Below, piece after piece: positions 41,484 to 49,806 of a stretch of 64,000 bases of DNA; the stretch's first letter is position 1, and the number at the start of each line of letters is the position of its first letter. Under the pieces are notes generated by a model. That model made no database searches. It had not been told where the DNA came from and saw only the letters and a program-made list of their open reading frames with translations. This DNA is from Clostridia bacterium (lineage in GTDB: Bacteria; Bacillota; Clostridia; Oscillospirales; Acutalibacteraceae): assembly GCA_017434855.1 (NCBI GenBank), contig JAFRUA010000012.1, positions 1 through 64,000 of the forward strand, read 5' to 3'. The translations under genes were made by a program, and so were the position numbers.

Positions 41484-43931
41484 TCAGTCTCGATACTCCT
41501 CCATCACAAACGCCTCAAAAATGTCGCCCTCTTTGATGTCGTTGAATTTGGCAAGGCCGATGCCGCATTCAAAGCCGGTGGCAACTTCCTTCACGTCGTC
41601 TTTGAACCGGCGCAGCGAGGCGATCTCGTCCTCTGCAATGACGATGCCGTCGCGGACCACGCGGATCTGGGACCCGCGGGTGACCTTGCCTTCGAGCACG
41701 TAGCTGCCGGCGATCTTGCCGACCGAGGACAGGTTCATGACCGTGCGGACCTCGATGCGGCCCAGCGCGACCTCACGGAACTTCGGCGCCAGCATGCCCT
41801 TCATGGCGGCTTCGATCTCTTCGATGCAGTCATAGATCACGCGGTACATGCGCATCTCGACGCCGTCGCGCTCTGCCGTGGCCTGGGCATTCGCGTCCGG
41901 ACGCACGTTGAAGCCGACGATGATCGCGTTTGACACGCCGGCCAGCATGACGTCGGAATCGTTGATGGCGCCCACGCCGCCGTGAATGACCTTGACGCGC
42001 ACTTCGTCGTTGGAAAGCTTTTCAAGGTTCTGCCTAACTGCTTCCACGGAACCCTGATCGTCCGCCTTGACCACGATGTTGAGCTCTTTCATCTCGCCCT
42101 CTTTCAGCGAAGAGAACAGGTTGTCGAGCGTGACCTTCTGGAAGGCGCTGAACTGATCTTCTTTTTCTTTCTGTTTGCGCTGTTCCACCAGCTCGCGGGC
42201 CAGGCGTTCGTCCGATACGGCGTCAAATGCGTCGCCGGCGTTCGGCGTTTCGGCCAGACCCATGACCTCCACGGGGATGGACGGGCCGGCCTCTTTCATG
42301 CGCATGCCCTTTTCATTGACCATCACGCGGATGCGGCCCACAGCGGTGCCGGCCACGATGATGTCGCCCGCGTGCAGGGTGCCGTTCTGGACCAGCAGCG
42401 TCGCGACGGGACCGCGGCCCTTGTCCAGCCGTGCTTCGATGACAACGCCCTTGGCCGCGCGGTTCGGGTTGGCTTTCAGCTCTGCCATTTCCGCAACCAG
42501 CAGGATGGATTCCAGCAGACTGTCGATGCCTTCGCCGGTCTTGGCAGAAACGGGAACGCAGATCGTGTCGCCGCCCCATTCCTCCGGCACCAGGTTGTAT
42601 TCAGTCAACTGCTGCTTGATGCGTTCGGGGTTTGCACCCTCTTTGTCCATCTTGTTGATGGCAACGATGATCTGGACCTTGGCGGCCTTGGCGTGGTTGA
42701 TCGCTTCGATCGTCTGCGGCATGATGCCGTCGTCCGCCGCCACCACCAAAACGGCGATGTCGGTTGCCATGGCGCCGCGCGCACGCATGGAGGTGAACGC
42801 CGCGTGGCCCGGGGTATCCAGGAAGGTGATCTGCTGCCCGCCGCAGTCCACGCGATAGGCGCCGATGTGCTGGGTGATGCCGCCGGCCTCGGTCGCGGTG
42901 ACCGCCGTGTTGCGGATCGCGTCCAGAATGGACGTTTTGCCGTGGTCGACGTGACCCATGACGACCACGACCGGGTCGCGCCGGATCAGGTCCTCTTCTT
43001 TATCTTCGCTGTCGTCGATGATGCGCTCTTCGATCGTGACGACGACCTGCTTTTCGACCTTTGCGCCCAGTTCGGTGGCGACGATCTCTGCCGTGTCAAA
43101 GTCGATGACCTCGTTGACGGTTGCCATCACGCCCAGCGAGAACAGCTTTTTGATGACCTCGGCGGCCGTCATTTTCAGCATGGACGCCAGCTCGCCCACG
43201 GTCAGCTCGTCCGGTACCTTAATGGTCAGCGGCTTTTTCGCGCGCTCTGCGGCGATGCGCTTGAGCCGTTCGGCCTCGGTCTCGCGCTTGGTGGAGCGGT
43301 GGCCGGCCTGCTTGCGGTACTGCTGCGACTTTTGCTTGATCTTTTGCTTTTGCGCGGCGGTGTCCTTCATCCGGTTTGCGGGCGCGATCTCTTCATAGTG
43401 CTCGTTGTACTTCTCAAGATCGACGTTGCTCGACCGCGTATCGACGCGCTTGACCTCGCCCTTGGTGCGGGCCTGCAGGGGCTTGTTGTTCTTTTCTTTC
43501 TTCTTCGGCTGCTGCTGGGGCTGGGCCGGTTTTGCCGGCTTTGCGGGCGCGGCCGGTTTTGCGGGTGCGGCGGGCTTTTCTGCCGCCGGTTTCCTGGCCG
43601 CCGGCTTTTGGGCGCCGGACTTTGCCGCCGGCTTTGCGGGCGCAGCGGGCTTTCCTTCTGTGGCCGGCTGTGCTTCTGCCGGCTTGGCTGCCTCTTCGGC
43701 GGGGGCTTCCTCTTTTTTCTTTGCTTCCCCCGCGGCAAAGTATGCGTCAAACGACGCGACCTGGTGCTGCTTTGTGATGGAGTCAAAAAGGAAGTCCAGC
43801 TCGTTCTCTTCCAGAACGGTGGTGTGCTTGCGCTCCGCCTCTTTATAGGCGGCAAGCAACTCCATGATATCTTTGCTCTTGAGACCGAAGTCTTTGGCAA
43901 ATTCGTGAATCTTATATTTATCTCTTGGCAT
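41484..43931 (-). CDS. infB: translation initiation factor IF-2
   Basis: An 815-residue GTPase that places fMet-tRNA on the 30S subunit. The N-terminal domain starts [16 protein letters not shown], then a long Ala/Lys/Pro linker (about 80-175). The GTPase core has [19 protein letters not shown] and AINKMDKEG, and the C-terminal domains end in [11 protein letters not shown]. The start at 43931 is favoured over upstream codons by AAAGGA 8 nt before it. It overlaps the ylxQ gene by 14 bp. Confidence 0.97.
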   Translation of the reverse strand: MPRDKYKIHEFAKDFGLKSKDIMELLAAYKEAERKHTTVLEENELDFLFDSITKQHQVASFDAYFAAGEAKKKEEAPAEEAAKPAEAQPATEGKPAAPAKPAAKSGAQKPAARKPAAEKPAAPAKPAAPAKPAKPAQPQQQPKKKEKNNKPLQARTKGEVKRVDTRSSNVDLEKYNEHYEEIAPANRMKDTAAQKQKIKQKSQQYRKQAGHRSTKRETEAERLKRIAAERAKKPLTIKVPDELTVGELASMLKMTAAEVIKKLFSLGVMATVNEVIDFDTAEIVATELGAKVEKQVVVTIEERIIDDSEDKEEDLIRRDPVVVVMGHVDHGKTSILDAIRNTAVTATEAGGITQHIGAYRVDCGGQQITFLDTPGHAAFTSMRARGAMATDIAVLVVAADDGIMPQTIEAINHAKAAKVQIIVAINKMDKEGANPERIKQQLTEYNLVPEEWGGDTICVPVSAKTGEGIDSLLESILLVAEMAELKANPNRAAKGVVIEARLDKGRGPVATLLVQNGTLHAGDIIVAGTAVGRIRVMVNEKGMRMKEAGPSIPVEVMGLAETPNAGDAFDAVSDERLARELVEQRKQKEKEDQFSAFQKVTLDNLFSSLKEGEMKELNIVVKADDQGSVEAVRQNLEKLSNDEVRVKVIHGGVGAINDSDVMLAGVSNAIIVGFNVRPDANAQATAERDGVEMRMYRVIYDCIEEIEAAMKGMLAPKFREVALGRIEVRTVMNLSSVGKIAGSYVLEGKVTRGSQIRVVRDGIVIAEDEIASLRRFKDDVKEVATGFECGIGLAKFNDIKEGDIFEAFVMEEYRD

Positions 43932-44265
43932 TACGATCATCCTTTCCTGTTGTGTTGCGCTCTTGCAGGAGCGTGCAAAGCTTCTTGGCAAAGCCGGCGT
44001 CGTCAACCGTGACCACGGCGGCTTTGGTGCCGATCGCGTTTGACAAACGGTTCATTTCATAGGGGATCACAAAGCAATCGACGGCCTTTCCCTGATAGGT
44101 GCAGGCGTGGCGCAGTTCCTTTTGCAGGCGCGGCGATGCGTCTGTGCAGCAAAGGCAAAGCTGCGCTTTGTTTTGAACAATGGACTCGATCACGGCGTCG
44201 TGCCCGCAAGAGAGCTTTCCGGCGCGGCGCGCGATCCCGAGCAAAGAGAGCAGCGGGTCATTCAT
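43918..44265 (-). CDS. ylxQ: L7Ae/L30e-like RNA-binding protein YlxQ
   Basis: A 115-residue member of the L7Ae/L30e/S12e fold. It opens with [20 protein letters not shown] and contains a cysteine-rich strand [19 protein letters not shown]. Relatives bind kink-turn RNA. The start at 44265 (MNDPLLS) follows GGAGATGCAGG. It overlaps ylxR by 8 bp and infB by 14 bp, the conserved Firmicute order. Confidence 0.9.
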   Translation of the reverse strand: MNDPLLSLLGIARRAGKLSCGHDAVIESIVQNKAQLCLCCTDASPRLQKELRHACTYQGKAVDCFVIPYEMNRLSNAIGTKAAVVTVDDAGFAKKLCTLLQERNTTGKDDRNAKR

Positions 44266-44551
44266 GTTCCTGCATCTCCTGTTCCATCCGGTCAAAGACC
44301 TCCTGCGGAATCTGGCAGCTCAGGGCGCGTTCAATGCGCCGTGCCTTGCGCGCCATGCGCAGGCAGTCGACCTTTTTGCAGACATAGGCGCCGCGGCCGG
44401 CTTTTTTACCGGTGAGGTCCAGGCTGATGACGAAGCGCTCCGCTTCGTCCGCTTCGCTGACCCGGGTCTTGACAACGCGAACCAGTTCCTTTTTCGGAAA
44501 CATTTCCCCGCAGCCCAAACATTTTCGCATCGGCGTTTTTTTCGGTTGCAT
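44258..44551 (-). CDS. ylxR: YlxR (DUF448) RNA-binding protein
   Basis: A 97-residue protein with the DUF448 signature RKCLGCGEMFPKKELVRVV and GRGAYVCKKVDCLRMARK. The fold binds nucleic acid. The start at 44551 (MQPKK) lies 6 nt after AGGAGG; the ATG two codons earlier falls within that site. Confidence 0.92.
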   Translation of the reverse strand: MQPKKTPMRKCLGCGEMFPKKELVRVVKTRVSEADEAERFVISLDLTGKKAGRGAYVCKKVDCLRMARKARRIERALSCQIPQEVFDRMEQEMQEHE

Positions 44552-44574
44552 GGTCATCCTCCTTCAAGAAGTGC

Positions 44575-45660
44575 TTATTGCTCCTCCGGTGCCGGAGCGT
44601 CGGCGGTCTGTACGGAAGACAGCGGCTTGATGTCGATCTTCCAGCCGGTCAGCTTTGCGGCCAGGCGAACGTTCTGTCCCTTGTTGCCGATGGCGAGCGA
44701 CAACTGATTGTCGGGCACGATGACGTGGCAGACGCGGGAACCGTCCGGCTCGGGCAAAACGGTGAGCACCTGTGCCGGGGCCAGGGCGGCGGCGATATAT
44801 TCCTCGTTGTTTTCGCTGAAGCGTACAATGTCGATCTTTTCACCGCCCAGAATGTCGATGACGTTGTTGACTCGCTGGCCGCGCGGGCCGATGCAGGCGC
44901 CCACCGGGTCCACGTTTTCGTCGTGGCTGTTGACGGCGATCTTGGTGCGGCTGCCCGGCTCGCGGGAAACGGAAACGATCTCGATCGTGCCGTCAAAGAT
45001 TTCGGGGACCTCGGTTTCAAACAGGCGCTTGACAAAGCCCGGATGCCGGCGCGAGATGTTGGCATAGCTGACGCCGCCGTCCTCGTCGATGGAGGCCACA
45101 TAGACCTTGATGAGCTGGCCCGGCTTGAAGTGATCGTTCGGCAGTTGGTCTGCCCGCGGGAACCGGGCGGTGGCGCGGCCGATCTCGATCGTTGCGTCAA
45201 AGGTCGCGTCCGGCCCCTTGTCGTCCACATAGACGACCGTTGCCGTGACAACCTCCTGATGGCGGTTCTTGAATTCCTGGCTGGCCAGCTCGCGCTCCGC
45301 TTCGCGGATGCCCTGGCGGATGACGCTTTTGGCGGTCTGCGCCACGATGCGGCCGAATTCCTTCGGCTCCAGGTCGATCTGGATGAAATCGCCGACCTGC
45401 GCGTTTTTGTCATAGGCGCGCGCCTGTTCCAGCGTCATTTCGGCCGCCGGCTCTACCACCTCGTCTACCACGGCGATGTTGACATAGACGCGCATGGTCT
45501 GCTTTTCGGGGTCGATGTCGCACACAACGTTGTCGCGGTTGCCGTATTGATTGCGTGTGGCAGAGATGATGGCCGCCTGAATCTTTTCATAGAGATACTC
45601 TGCAGAGATGCCCTTTTCCGCCTCAAGCATCTTCACGGCCTCAAAAAACTCTTTGTTCAT
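44575..45660 (-). CDS. nusA: transcription termination/antitermination factor NusA
   Basis: A 361-residue factor that binds RNA polymerase and RNA. NusA N-terminal domain (MNKEFFEAVKMLEAEKGIS), S1 domain with VYVASIDEDGGVSYANISRRHPGF, and two KH domains (GACIGPRGQRVNNVID; LAIGNKGQNVRLAAKLTGW). It lacks C-terminal acidic repeats, as usual for Firmicutes. ATG 45660 is favoured over TTG 45672, which touches AAAGGA. Confidence 0.96.
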   Translation of the reverse strand: MNKEFFEAVKMLEAEKGISAEYLYEKIQAAIISATRNQYGNRDNVVCDIDPEKQTMRVYVNIAVVDEVVEPAAEMTLEQARAYDKNAQVGDFIQIDLEPKEFGRIVAQTAKSVIRQGIREAERELASQEFKNRHQEVVTATVVYVDDKGPDATFDATIEIGRATARFPRADQLPNDHFKPGQLIKVYVASIDEDGGVSYANISRRHPGFVKRLFETEVPEIFDGTIEIVSVSREPGSRTKIAVNSHDENVDPVGACIGPRGQRVNNVIDILGGEKIDIVRFSENNEEYIAAALAPAQVLTVLPEPDGSRVCHVIVPDNQLSLAIGNKGQNVRLAAKLTGWKIDIKPLSSVQTADAPAPEEQ

Positions 45661-45709
45661 TTTTTTGATCAATCCTTTCTATAGATCAGTACTTGTTGAT
45701 ACAATGTTG

Positions 45710-46189
45710 TTATGCCTCGTCAAAGCCGGAAAAATCATCCAGCCGGACCCAGGCCAGGTCTTTCTTCGGGAAGTTGCGCGCTCCGTTTTCGCCCTGCAGC
45801 GTGACGACGCCGTCTGCATAGCCGGCCAGCGTTCCGCTGAATTCGCGTTCCCCGTCCACGGGACGGATCGTTTTGAGCCTGATTTTTTCACCGATGCACT
45901 GTTCAAAATGCGCGTCGCGCTTCAGCTCACGCTCCAACCCCGGCGAGCTGACCTCCAAACAATAGGCCTGCTCGATCAGGTCCGCGTCGTCCAGCGGGCC
46001 GTTGATCGCGTGGGTGAAATCCACACAGTCGTCGATGGAAACGCCGCCGCTTTTGTCGATGAAGATGCGCAGGTACCACCCGGCGCCCTCCTTTTCAAAG
46101 CGGACGTCCCAGATGGAAACGCCGAGCTGTTCGGCCACCGGCAACGCCAGCGCCGTGACGGCCTGGACGGTGCTGCCGCCCTTTGCCAT
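45710..46189 (-). CDS. rimP: ribosome maturation factor RimP
   Basis: A 159-residue 30S assembly factor. The middle part FIDKSGGVSIDDCVDFTHAI and VSSPGLERELKRDAHFEQCIG are family hallmarks, and the C-terminal SH3-like domain carries EFSGTLAGYADGVVTL. The start at 46189 follows GGGAGGG. First gene of the operon; the promoter is at 46262. Confidence 0.95.
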   Translation of the reverse strand: MAKGGSTVQAVTALALPVAEQLGVSIWDVRFEKEGAGWYLRIFIDKSGGVSIDDCVDFTHAINGPLDDADLIEQAYCLEVSSPGLERELKRDAHFEQCIGEKIRLKTIRPVDGEREFSGTLAGYADGVVTLQGENGARNFPKKDLAWVRLDDFSGFDEA

Positions 46190-46213
46190 AAAAATCCCTC
46201 CCGTCAACAAAGA

Positions 46214-46238
46214 AGAGCGGGCTTTCAGGGCCCACTCT
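46214..46238 (-). promoter_or_regulatory. hairpin in rimP leader, possible attenuator
   Basis: A 9-bp stem (AGAGTGGGC with GCCCGCTCT, minus strand), 7-nt loop, then TCTTTGTT, placed between promoter and rimP ribosome site. Similar hairpins precede rimP in other Firmicutes. The T run is imperfect, so partial termination or a protein-binding leader are both possible. Confidence 0.55.
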
Positions 46239-46261
46239 CAGGTTGATATTCGTATGCACTC

Positions 46262-46290
46262 ATTTTACCACGTCTTGCCGGAAATAGCAA
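46262..46290 (-). promoter_or_regulatory. promoter of rimP-nusA-infB operon
   Basis: On the minus strand, TTGCTA (46285-46290), 17-bp spacer, TAAAAT (46262-46267). Confidence 0.75.
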
Positions 46291-46356
46291 GGGGTTTTGA
46301 AATATTTTTTATGTTTTTAACGACATATTTATAGAAATATGTGCCCATATCGCATG

Positions 46357-46473
46357 TTACACCTCGTCGCAGTGCAAAATGCCCGGCGGGCACAGCGGGC
46401 CCCACGCGCGCAGCAGCGGGTGGTCGTGCACGCAAACCGGCGGCGCGGTCAGGGCCACGGTCGCCTCGGCGGC
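46357..46473 (-). pseudogene. duplicated 3' end of the Eis-type acetyltransferase gene
   Basis: A 117-bp block that repeats 47582-47698, the last 38 codons of the acetyltransferase gene plus its stop, with about nine base changes. It codes for a matching tail (ATVALTAPPVCVHD, LLRAWGPLCP, HCDEV), has no start or domain of its own, and lies directly after the secreted protein gene. It is a remnant of a duplicated acetyltransferase gene or of the event that brought in the gene between the two copies. Confidence 0.8.
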
Positions 46474-46478
46474 AAAGC

Positions 46479-47429
46479 TCAGCGCTGTTTGAGCAGGTTG
46501 AAGCCCTTGAAGAGCGTGTCGATCAGATTGCCGATGCCCAGAGCGGTCAGGATGGGCGTGCCGAGCACAGCGGCGGTGCCAAGGTACGGGACCCACCACA
46601 GAAAGAGCGCAAACAGCGACAAAAAGGGGACGTCTGCCAAAGCGCCCCAGGCGCTGCTCAGCGCACCGCGATAAACGTCTTTCTGAGAAAGCACCTCAAA
46701 CGGATAGGTTTCTCCGGCTGCGTTGCCGACGACCAGCGTCAGCGTGTGTTTGCCGACACCGTCGGCCTGAAAAGAGAGCGTCTGTTCACAGTTCGCCGGA
46801 ATGTCCGCCAGCTTGACGCCGTCCAGACAGATGGTATACGGAACCGGTGCGCGGCCGGTTTTCAGATCGATGGTGTCGCCATCCCCGGCAAGAGCGCCGG
46901 ACAGCAGGGAAAAGATGTCATAGTCCCCGTCAAGGACCTTGCTGTGTCCCGTGCCGCTGACATAAAAGCTGCCAAACGACGGTTCACCCTCCAGAACGAT
47001 TTCCGGGTTCCCGTTGCCGGCGCTGTCGGCAACGCTGTTTGCGCCGATGCGAAGCTCCCGCACCTGTATCGGGGATTCATACAGGATGACAACCTGCAGA
47101 CGGGTCTGAAGTGTCCCGTCGATTTCGACCGGGTTCAGGCTTGCGGTGACGACGCTTTTCTCAATGTCGATCTCCTGTGTCTCATAGGTTTCATAGGATA
47201 AGACGGTCAAAGAGACCGACAGCGCGTCGGTGACAGCGACATAGCGTTCGTTCAGCGTCAGGTACAGATAGCGGTCGATGACCTCGCTGCCTTCGCTCGT
47301 GGTCCGGCGCAGGGCATAGGCGCCGTATTGTGTCACGTCGTCTGATTCGATCTCTGCGGCAAAGGCGAGCGGCACGGTGGTCAGAACCAGAAGCACGGCC
47401 AGCAGGACGGATAAAAATTTCTTTTTCAT
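46479..47429 (-). CDS. secreted or membrane-anchored hypothetical protein
   Basis: A 316-residue exported protein. The signal peptide ends near ALA-AEI (MKKKFLSVLLAVLLVLTTVP). Two beta-rich domains follow (about 25-150 and 150-245), the second with an Ig-like strand pattern (HTLTLVVGNAAGETYPFEVL). A hydrophobic C-terminal segment of about 35 residues (LSLFALFLWWVPYLGTAAVL) and a short amphipathic tail (NLIDTLFKGFNLLKQR) end it. AAAGGAG precedes the ATG. It lies between two copies of the acetyltransferase gene's 3' end. No family recognised. Confidence 0.68.
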   Translation of the reverse strand: MKKKFLSVLLAVLLVLTTVPLAFAAEIESDDVTQYGAYALRRTTSEGSEVIDRYLYLTLNERYVAVTDALSVSLTVLSYETYETQEIDIEKSVVTASLNPVEIDGTLQTRLQVVILYESPIQVRELRIGANSVADSAGNGNPEIVLEGEPSFGSFYVSGTGHSKVLDGDYDIFSLLSGALAGDGDTIDLKTGRAPVPYTICLDGVKLADIPANCEQTLSFQADGVGKHTLTLVVGNAAGETYPFEVLSQKDVYRGALSSAWGALADVPFLSLFALFLWWVPYLGTAAVLGTPILTALGIGNLIDTLFKGFNLLKQR

Positions 47430-47581
47430 GGAAACAACTCCTTTGGAAATGATTGCGTACAGTATAGCCCGTCCGCCGAAAAAAAGCAAGCGAACCCGGA
47501 TGAGCGGTCGGTTTGGCAGGAATAAACGGCAAAAAAGGGACTGGCTGCAAACCGTCCCAAGATCATTCGTTTGGCTGCGGC

Positions 47582-48691
47582 TTACACCTCGTCGCAGTGC
47601 GAAATGCCCAGCGGGCACAGCGGGCCCCACGCGCGCAGCAGCGGGGGGTCATGCACGCAAAACAGCGGCGTGGTCAGGGCCACGGTCGCCTCGGCGGCGG
47701 TCAGGGTCAGGTCCGGCGCGTCGGCGGTCGGCACAGCCGTGCAGCGGTCGCGCTCCATGGTGATGCGCAGCGTTTCGCCGCCGATCTTCAGCACGATGCT
47801 GCCTTCCAGCACATTGGCGGTTTTGGCCTTGTGGGTGCCAAGCACCTCGATGAACTGCCGGAAGTCGTGAATTTTGAACGCGGCGGGCATGTTGACCTCG
47901 ATGTGTTCGCCAAAAGCGCACAGCGTCTTGCGCAGGGCGTCCTGCCCCTCATGCACATGCACGCGCAGCTTTTGCATCTTTCGCGACCGGGCAAAGGCGG
48001 CCAGCACCACCTGCGGCGACACGCCGTCTGCAAGCACCAGCTCGCTGACGTCGCGCCGGGTCTTTTCTGCCAGCAGATAGCCGCGAACGCGCGCACGTTC
48101 GTCGCGGATGATGAAGCACTTTTCTTCCCAACTGGAAACGATCTGGAAAAACTGGTCCGGGTCCCGCTGCCAGCGATAGGGCTGGCGAGAGAATGCGGCG
48201 ATCGCGTCCGGCAGTCCCTCCGGGTTTTTCTTCAGCGTTTCAAACGTATAGGCCGGGGTTTTGGGCGTGTGCGCAATGCAGTAGTCTGAAACCTCAAACA
48301 CATAACCCGTGCCGCAGGGGACGAAGCCGTAAGGCTCATACCGCTGACGGTAGCCGCTCAGAAAGCTCATCGCCGCGCCGTGCGCTTTTGCCGCGTCGTC
48401 ACAGTATTGCATCAGCTCTTTCATATACCCCTTGCCGCGAAAGGCCGGGTCCACCGCGACCGAGCCGACGCCGACCGCCTTCAGCGTACCGCCCAGGGTG
48501 GTCAGCGCGGTGGGATAGACGGCGACGCCGCCGATGATGCGGTCCTCTTCCCGGATGATGCCGTGGCAGGCCGCACAGAACGTTTCGTCGGTATACAGCT
48601 TCGGCACCTTGGACAAAAAGCGCACATTGAAAATGCGGTTTTCAAAATCCAGCAATTCCTTGTAATCTTCCGGCCGCGCGGTCTGTATCAT
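47582..48691 (-). CDS. Eis-type GNAT acetyltransferase with SCP2-like domain
   Basis: A 369-residue protein. The N-terminal GNAT fold has GVGSVAVDPAFRGKGYMKEL, the acetyl-CoA loop. A second GNAT-like half (FFQIVSSWEEKCFIIRDERA) and a C-terminal sterol-carrier-like domain (FKIHDFRQFIEVLGTHKAKT, then IGGETLRITM) match the Eis/aminoglycoside-type architecture. The start at 48691 follows GGGGGA. Relatives acetylate amino groups of various compounds; the substrate here is unknown. Its last 117 bp are duplicated at 46357. Confidence 0.82.
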   Translation of the reverse strand: MIQTARPEDYKELLDFENRIFNVRFLSKVPKLYTDETFCAACHGIIREEDRIIGGVAVYPTALTTLGGTLKAVGVGSVAVDPAFRGKGYMKELMQYCDDAAKAHGAAMSFLSGYRQRYEPYGFVPCGTGYVFEVSDYCIAHTPKTPAYTFETLKKNPEGLPDAIAAFSRQPYRWQRDPDQFFQIVSSWEEKCFIIRDERARVRGYLLAEKTRRDVSELVLADGVSPQVVLAAFARSRKMQKLRVHVHEGQDALRKTLCAFGEHIEVNMPAAFKIHDFRQFIEVLGTHKAKTANVLEGSIVLKIGGETLRITMERDRCTAVPTADAPDLTLTAAEATVALTTPLFCVHDPPLLRAWGPLCPLGISHCDEV

Positions 48692-48802
48692 TTTCATTCC
48701 CCCAGAATCCAATCTCTTCCAAAAACATAGCATTGAAAAGAGAATAGAATAAGAAGTTTCTGTGAACAAACAGTCAACAATCCGTGGCATGACCGGGGTA
48801 CG

Positions 48803-48828
48803 AAAAAAGCGCCCCCAAAGGGAAGCGC
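48803..48828 (-). terminator. terminator, minus strand
   Basis: Stem GCGC..CCC with GGG..GCGC (minus-strand reading GCGCTTCCC, GGGGGCGC), then six T. It lies downstream of the decayed four-helix gene. Confidence 0.72.
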
Positions 48829-48894
48829 GACAAAAACCCACTTGATATTTTTCAGTGGTTGAAAGATATCGAGTGCGTAAGGATCGGAAATGGG

Positions 48895-49243
48895 TTATGA
48901 TTCCGGCTCATTCTTTTTCTTAACCGTATTGAATGAAGCAATCAGCATACGACGAATGGCGCCGCAGTCCGGATTTGCTTTCTGAAAACAGTCATCCGGA
49001 ATATAACCGGTTCGGTTCAGGAGTTCCAACCAGTACTCCGTTTCATAGCATTCTTTCAATGCGATCTGCATTTTTGCGATAAAATCGGCGGTACTGTGCG
49101 CATATTTCGACTCATGAATATTTGCACCGATCGACGTGCCGGAACGAGGCAATTGATTTGTCAAAACACTGTGCTTTTCTCTATTTAACGCGGTTACATC
49201 ATTCTACAATCTCAACGGCAAAATCCTTTGACTTTTCAAGCAT
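48895..49243 (-). pseudogene. decayed four-helix-bundle (S23-type) gene
   Basis: The minus strand starts ATG at 49243 with MLEKSKDFAVEIVE, then an in-frame TGA. After CNRV the frame shifts, continuing NREKHSVLTNQLPRSGTS and IGANIHESKYAHS to the stop at 48895. Together they rebuild a normal second-family four-helix protein (the MLEKSKDFA type), disrupted by one stop and one frameshift. It is unlike the intact copy at 41053 (MYSDYKELAVWNK), so this is a separate member. A sequencing error cannot account easily for both lesions. Confidence 0.75.
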
Positions 49244-49315
49244 CACGCTCTTAGCTTTTAGATATACTGTGACCACCTCTATGAGCATTCTGTTTTGTTG
49301 CCAGGAGCTGAATTG

Positions 49316-49432
49316 TTCGCTTCGCTCACAGCGAAATGGAAACCTTACGGTTTCAGCGGAATCAAATTCGCCCGATCGCTCGCACTGCGAATTAAGCTGC
49401 TGCGGCGCACTTCCTTACGGAAGGCGCCGCAG
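49316..49432. repeat. cluster of four strong inverted repeats
   Basis: Four successive hairpins: TTCGCT-CAC-AGCGAA (49321-49335); GAAACC-TTAC-GGTTTC (49339-49354); AATTCGC with GCGAATT (49365-49393); and a 14-bp stem with one bulge and loop TTAC (49400-49432), GC-rich. Two share the loop TTAC. They lie between the DUF1667 gene and the four-helix pseudogene. No T run follows any of them. Confidence 0.75.
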
Positions 49433-49446
49433 TCTGTCTGTTCGCG

Positions 49447-49806
49447 TTATACTTCGTTCGTTGCAATGATGTCGGCGCCGGTGTCGCAGACGTCGCTGAT
49501 GAGCACGTCGCCCAGCTTGACGGGCGCGTCCACCACCTCGTTGTTGATCGCTTTCATGCATTCAAACATCTTGCCCTTCGGAATGGGCTTGGAGGTCTTG
49601 ACCGGCACCACGGGCAGCGAACCGCCGTTGACCCGGACGGTAGAGGTCAGCATGCGCACCGGGTTGGTGCATTCGTCGATGGCGTATTTTTCGCCGCGTT
49701 TGCAGGTGTTTCCGCTGACGGAAAGCACCTTGCCGTCGTCATCCAGCTCCACATGCAGCGCGCAGCCGATGGGGCAGGAAACGCAGATCATGTCGCGTGT
49801 GGTCAT
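49447..49806 (-). CDS. DUF1667 protein
   Basis: A 119-residue protein with the DUF1667 start MICVSCPIGCALHVELDDDG and a CKRGEKYAIDECTNP block; conserved cysteines suggest metal or Fe-S binding. The family nearly always travels with the two FAD proteins seen here. It overlaps the FAD oxidoreductase by 4 bp (ATGA) as the last gene of the trio. Confidence 0.92.
   Translation of the reverse strand: MTTRDMICVSCPIGCALHVELDDDGKVLSVSGNTCKRGEKYAIDECTNPVRMLTSTVRVNGGSLPVVPVKTSKPIPKGKMFECMKAINNEVVDAPVKLGDVLISDVCDTGADIIATNEV

Noticed and set aside
41982-44012. 676-codon plus-strand open frame opposite infB
   Set aside because: It mirrors infB, is full of repetitive composition and has no ribosome site.
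49400-49432. Intrinsic terminator for the DUF1667 gene
   Set aside because: The stem is strong but no T run follows on either strand; it is listed within a hairpin cluster instead.
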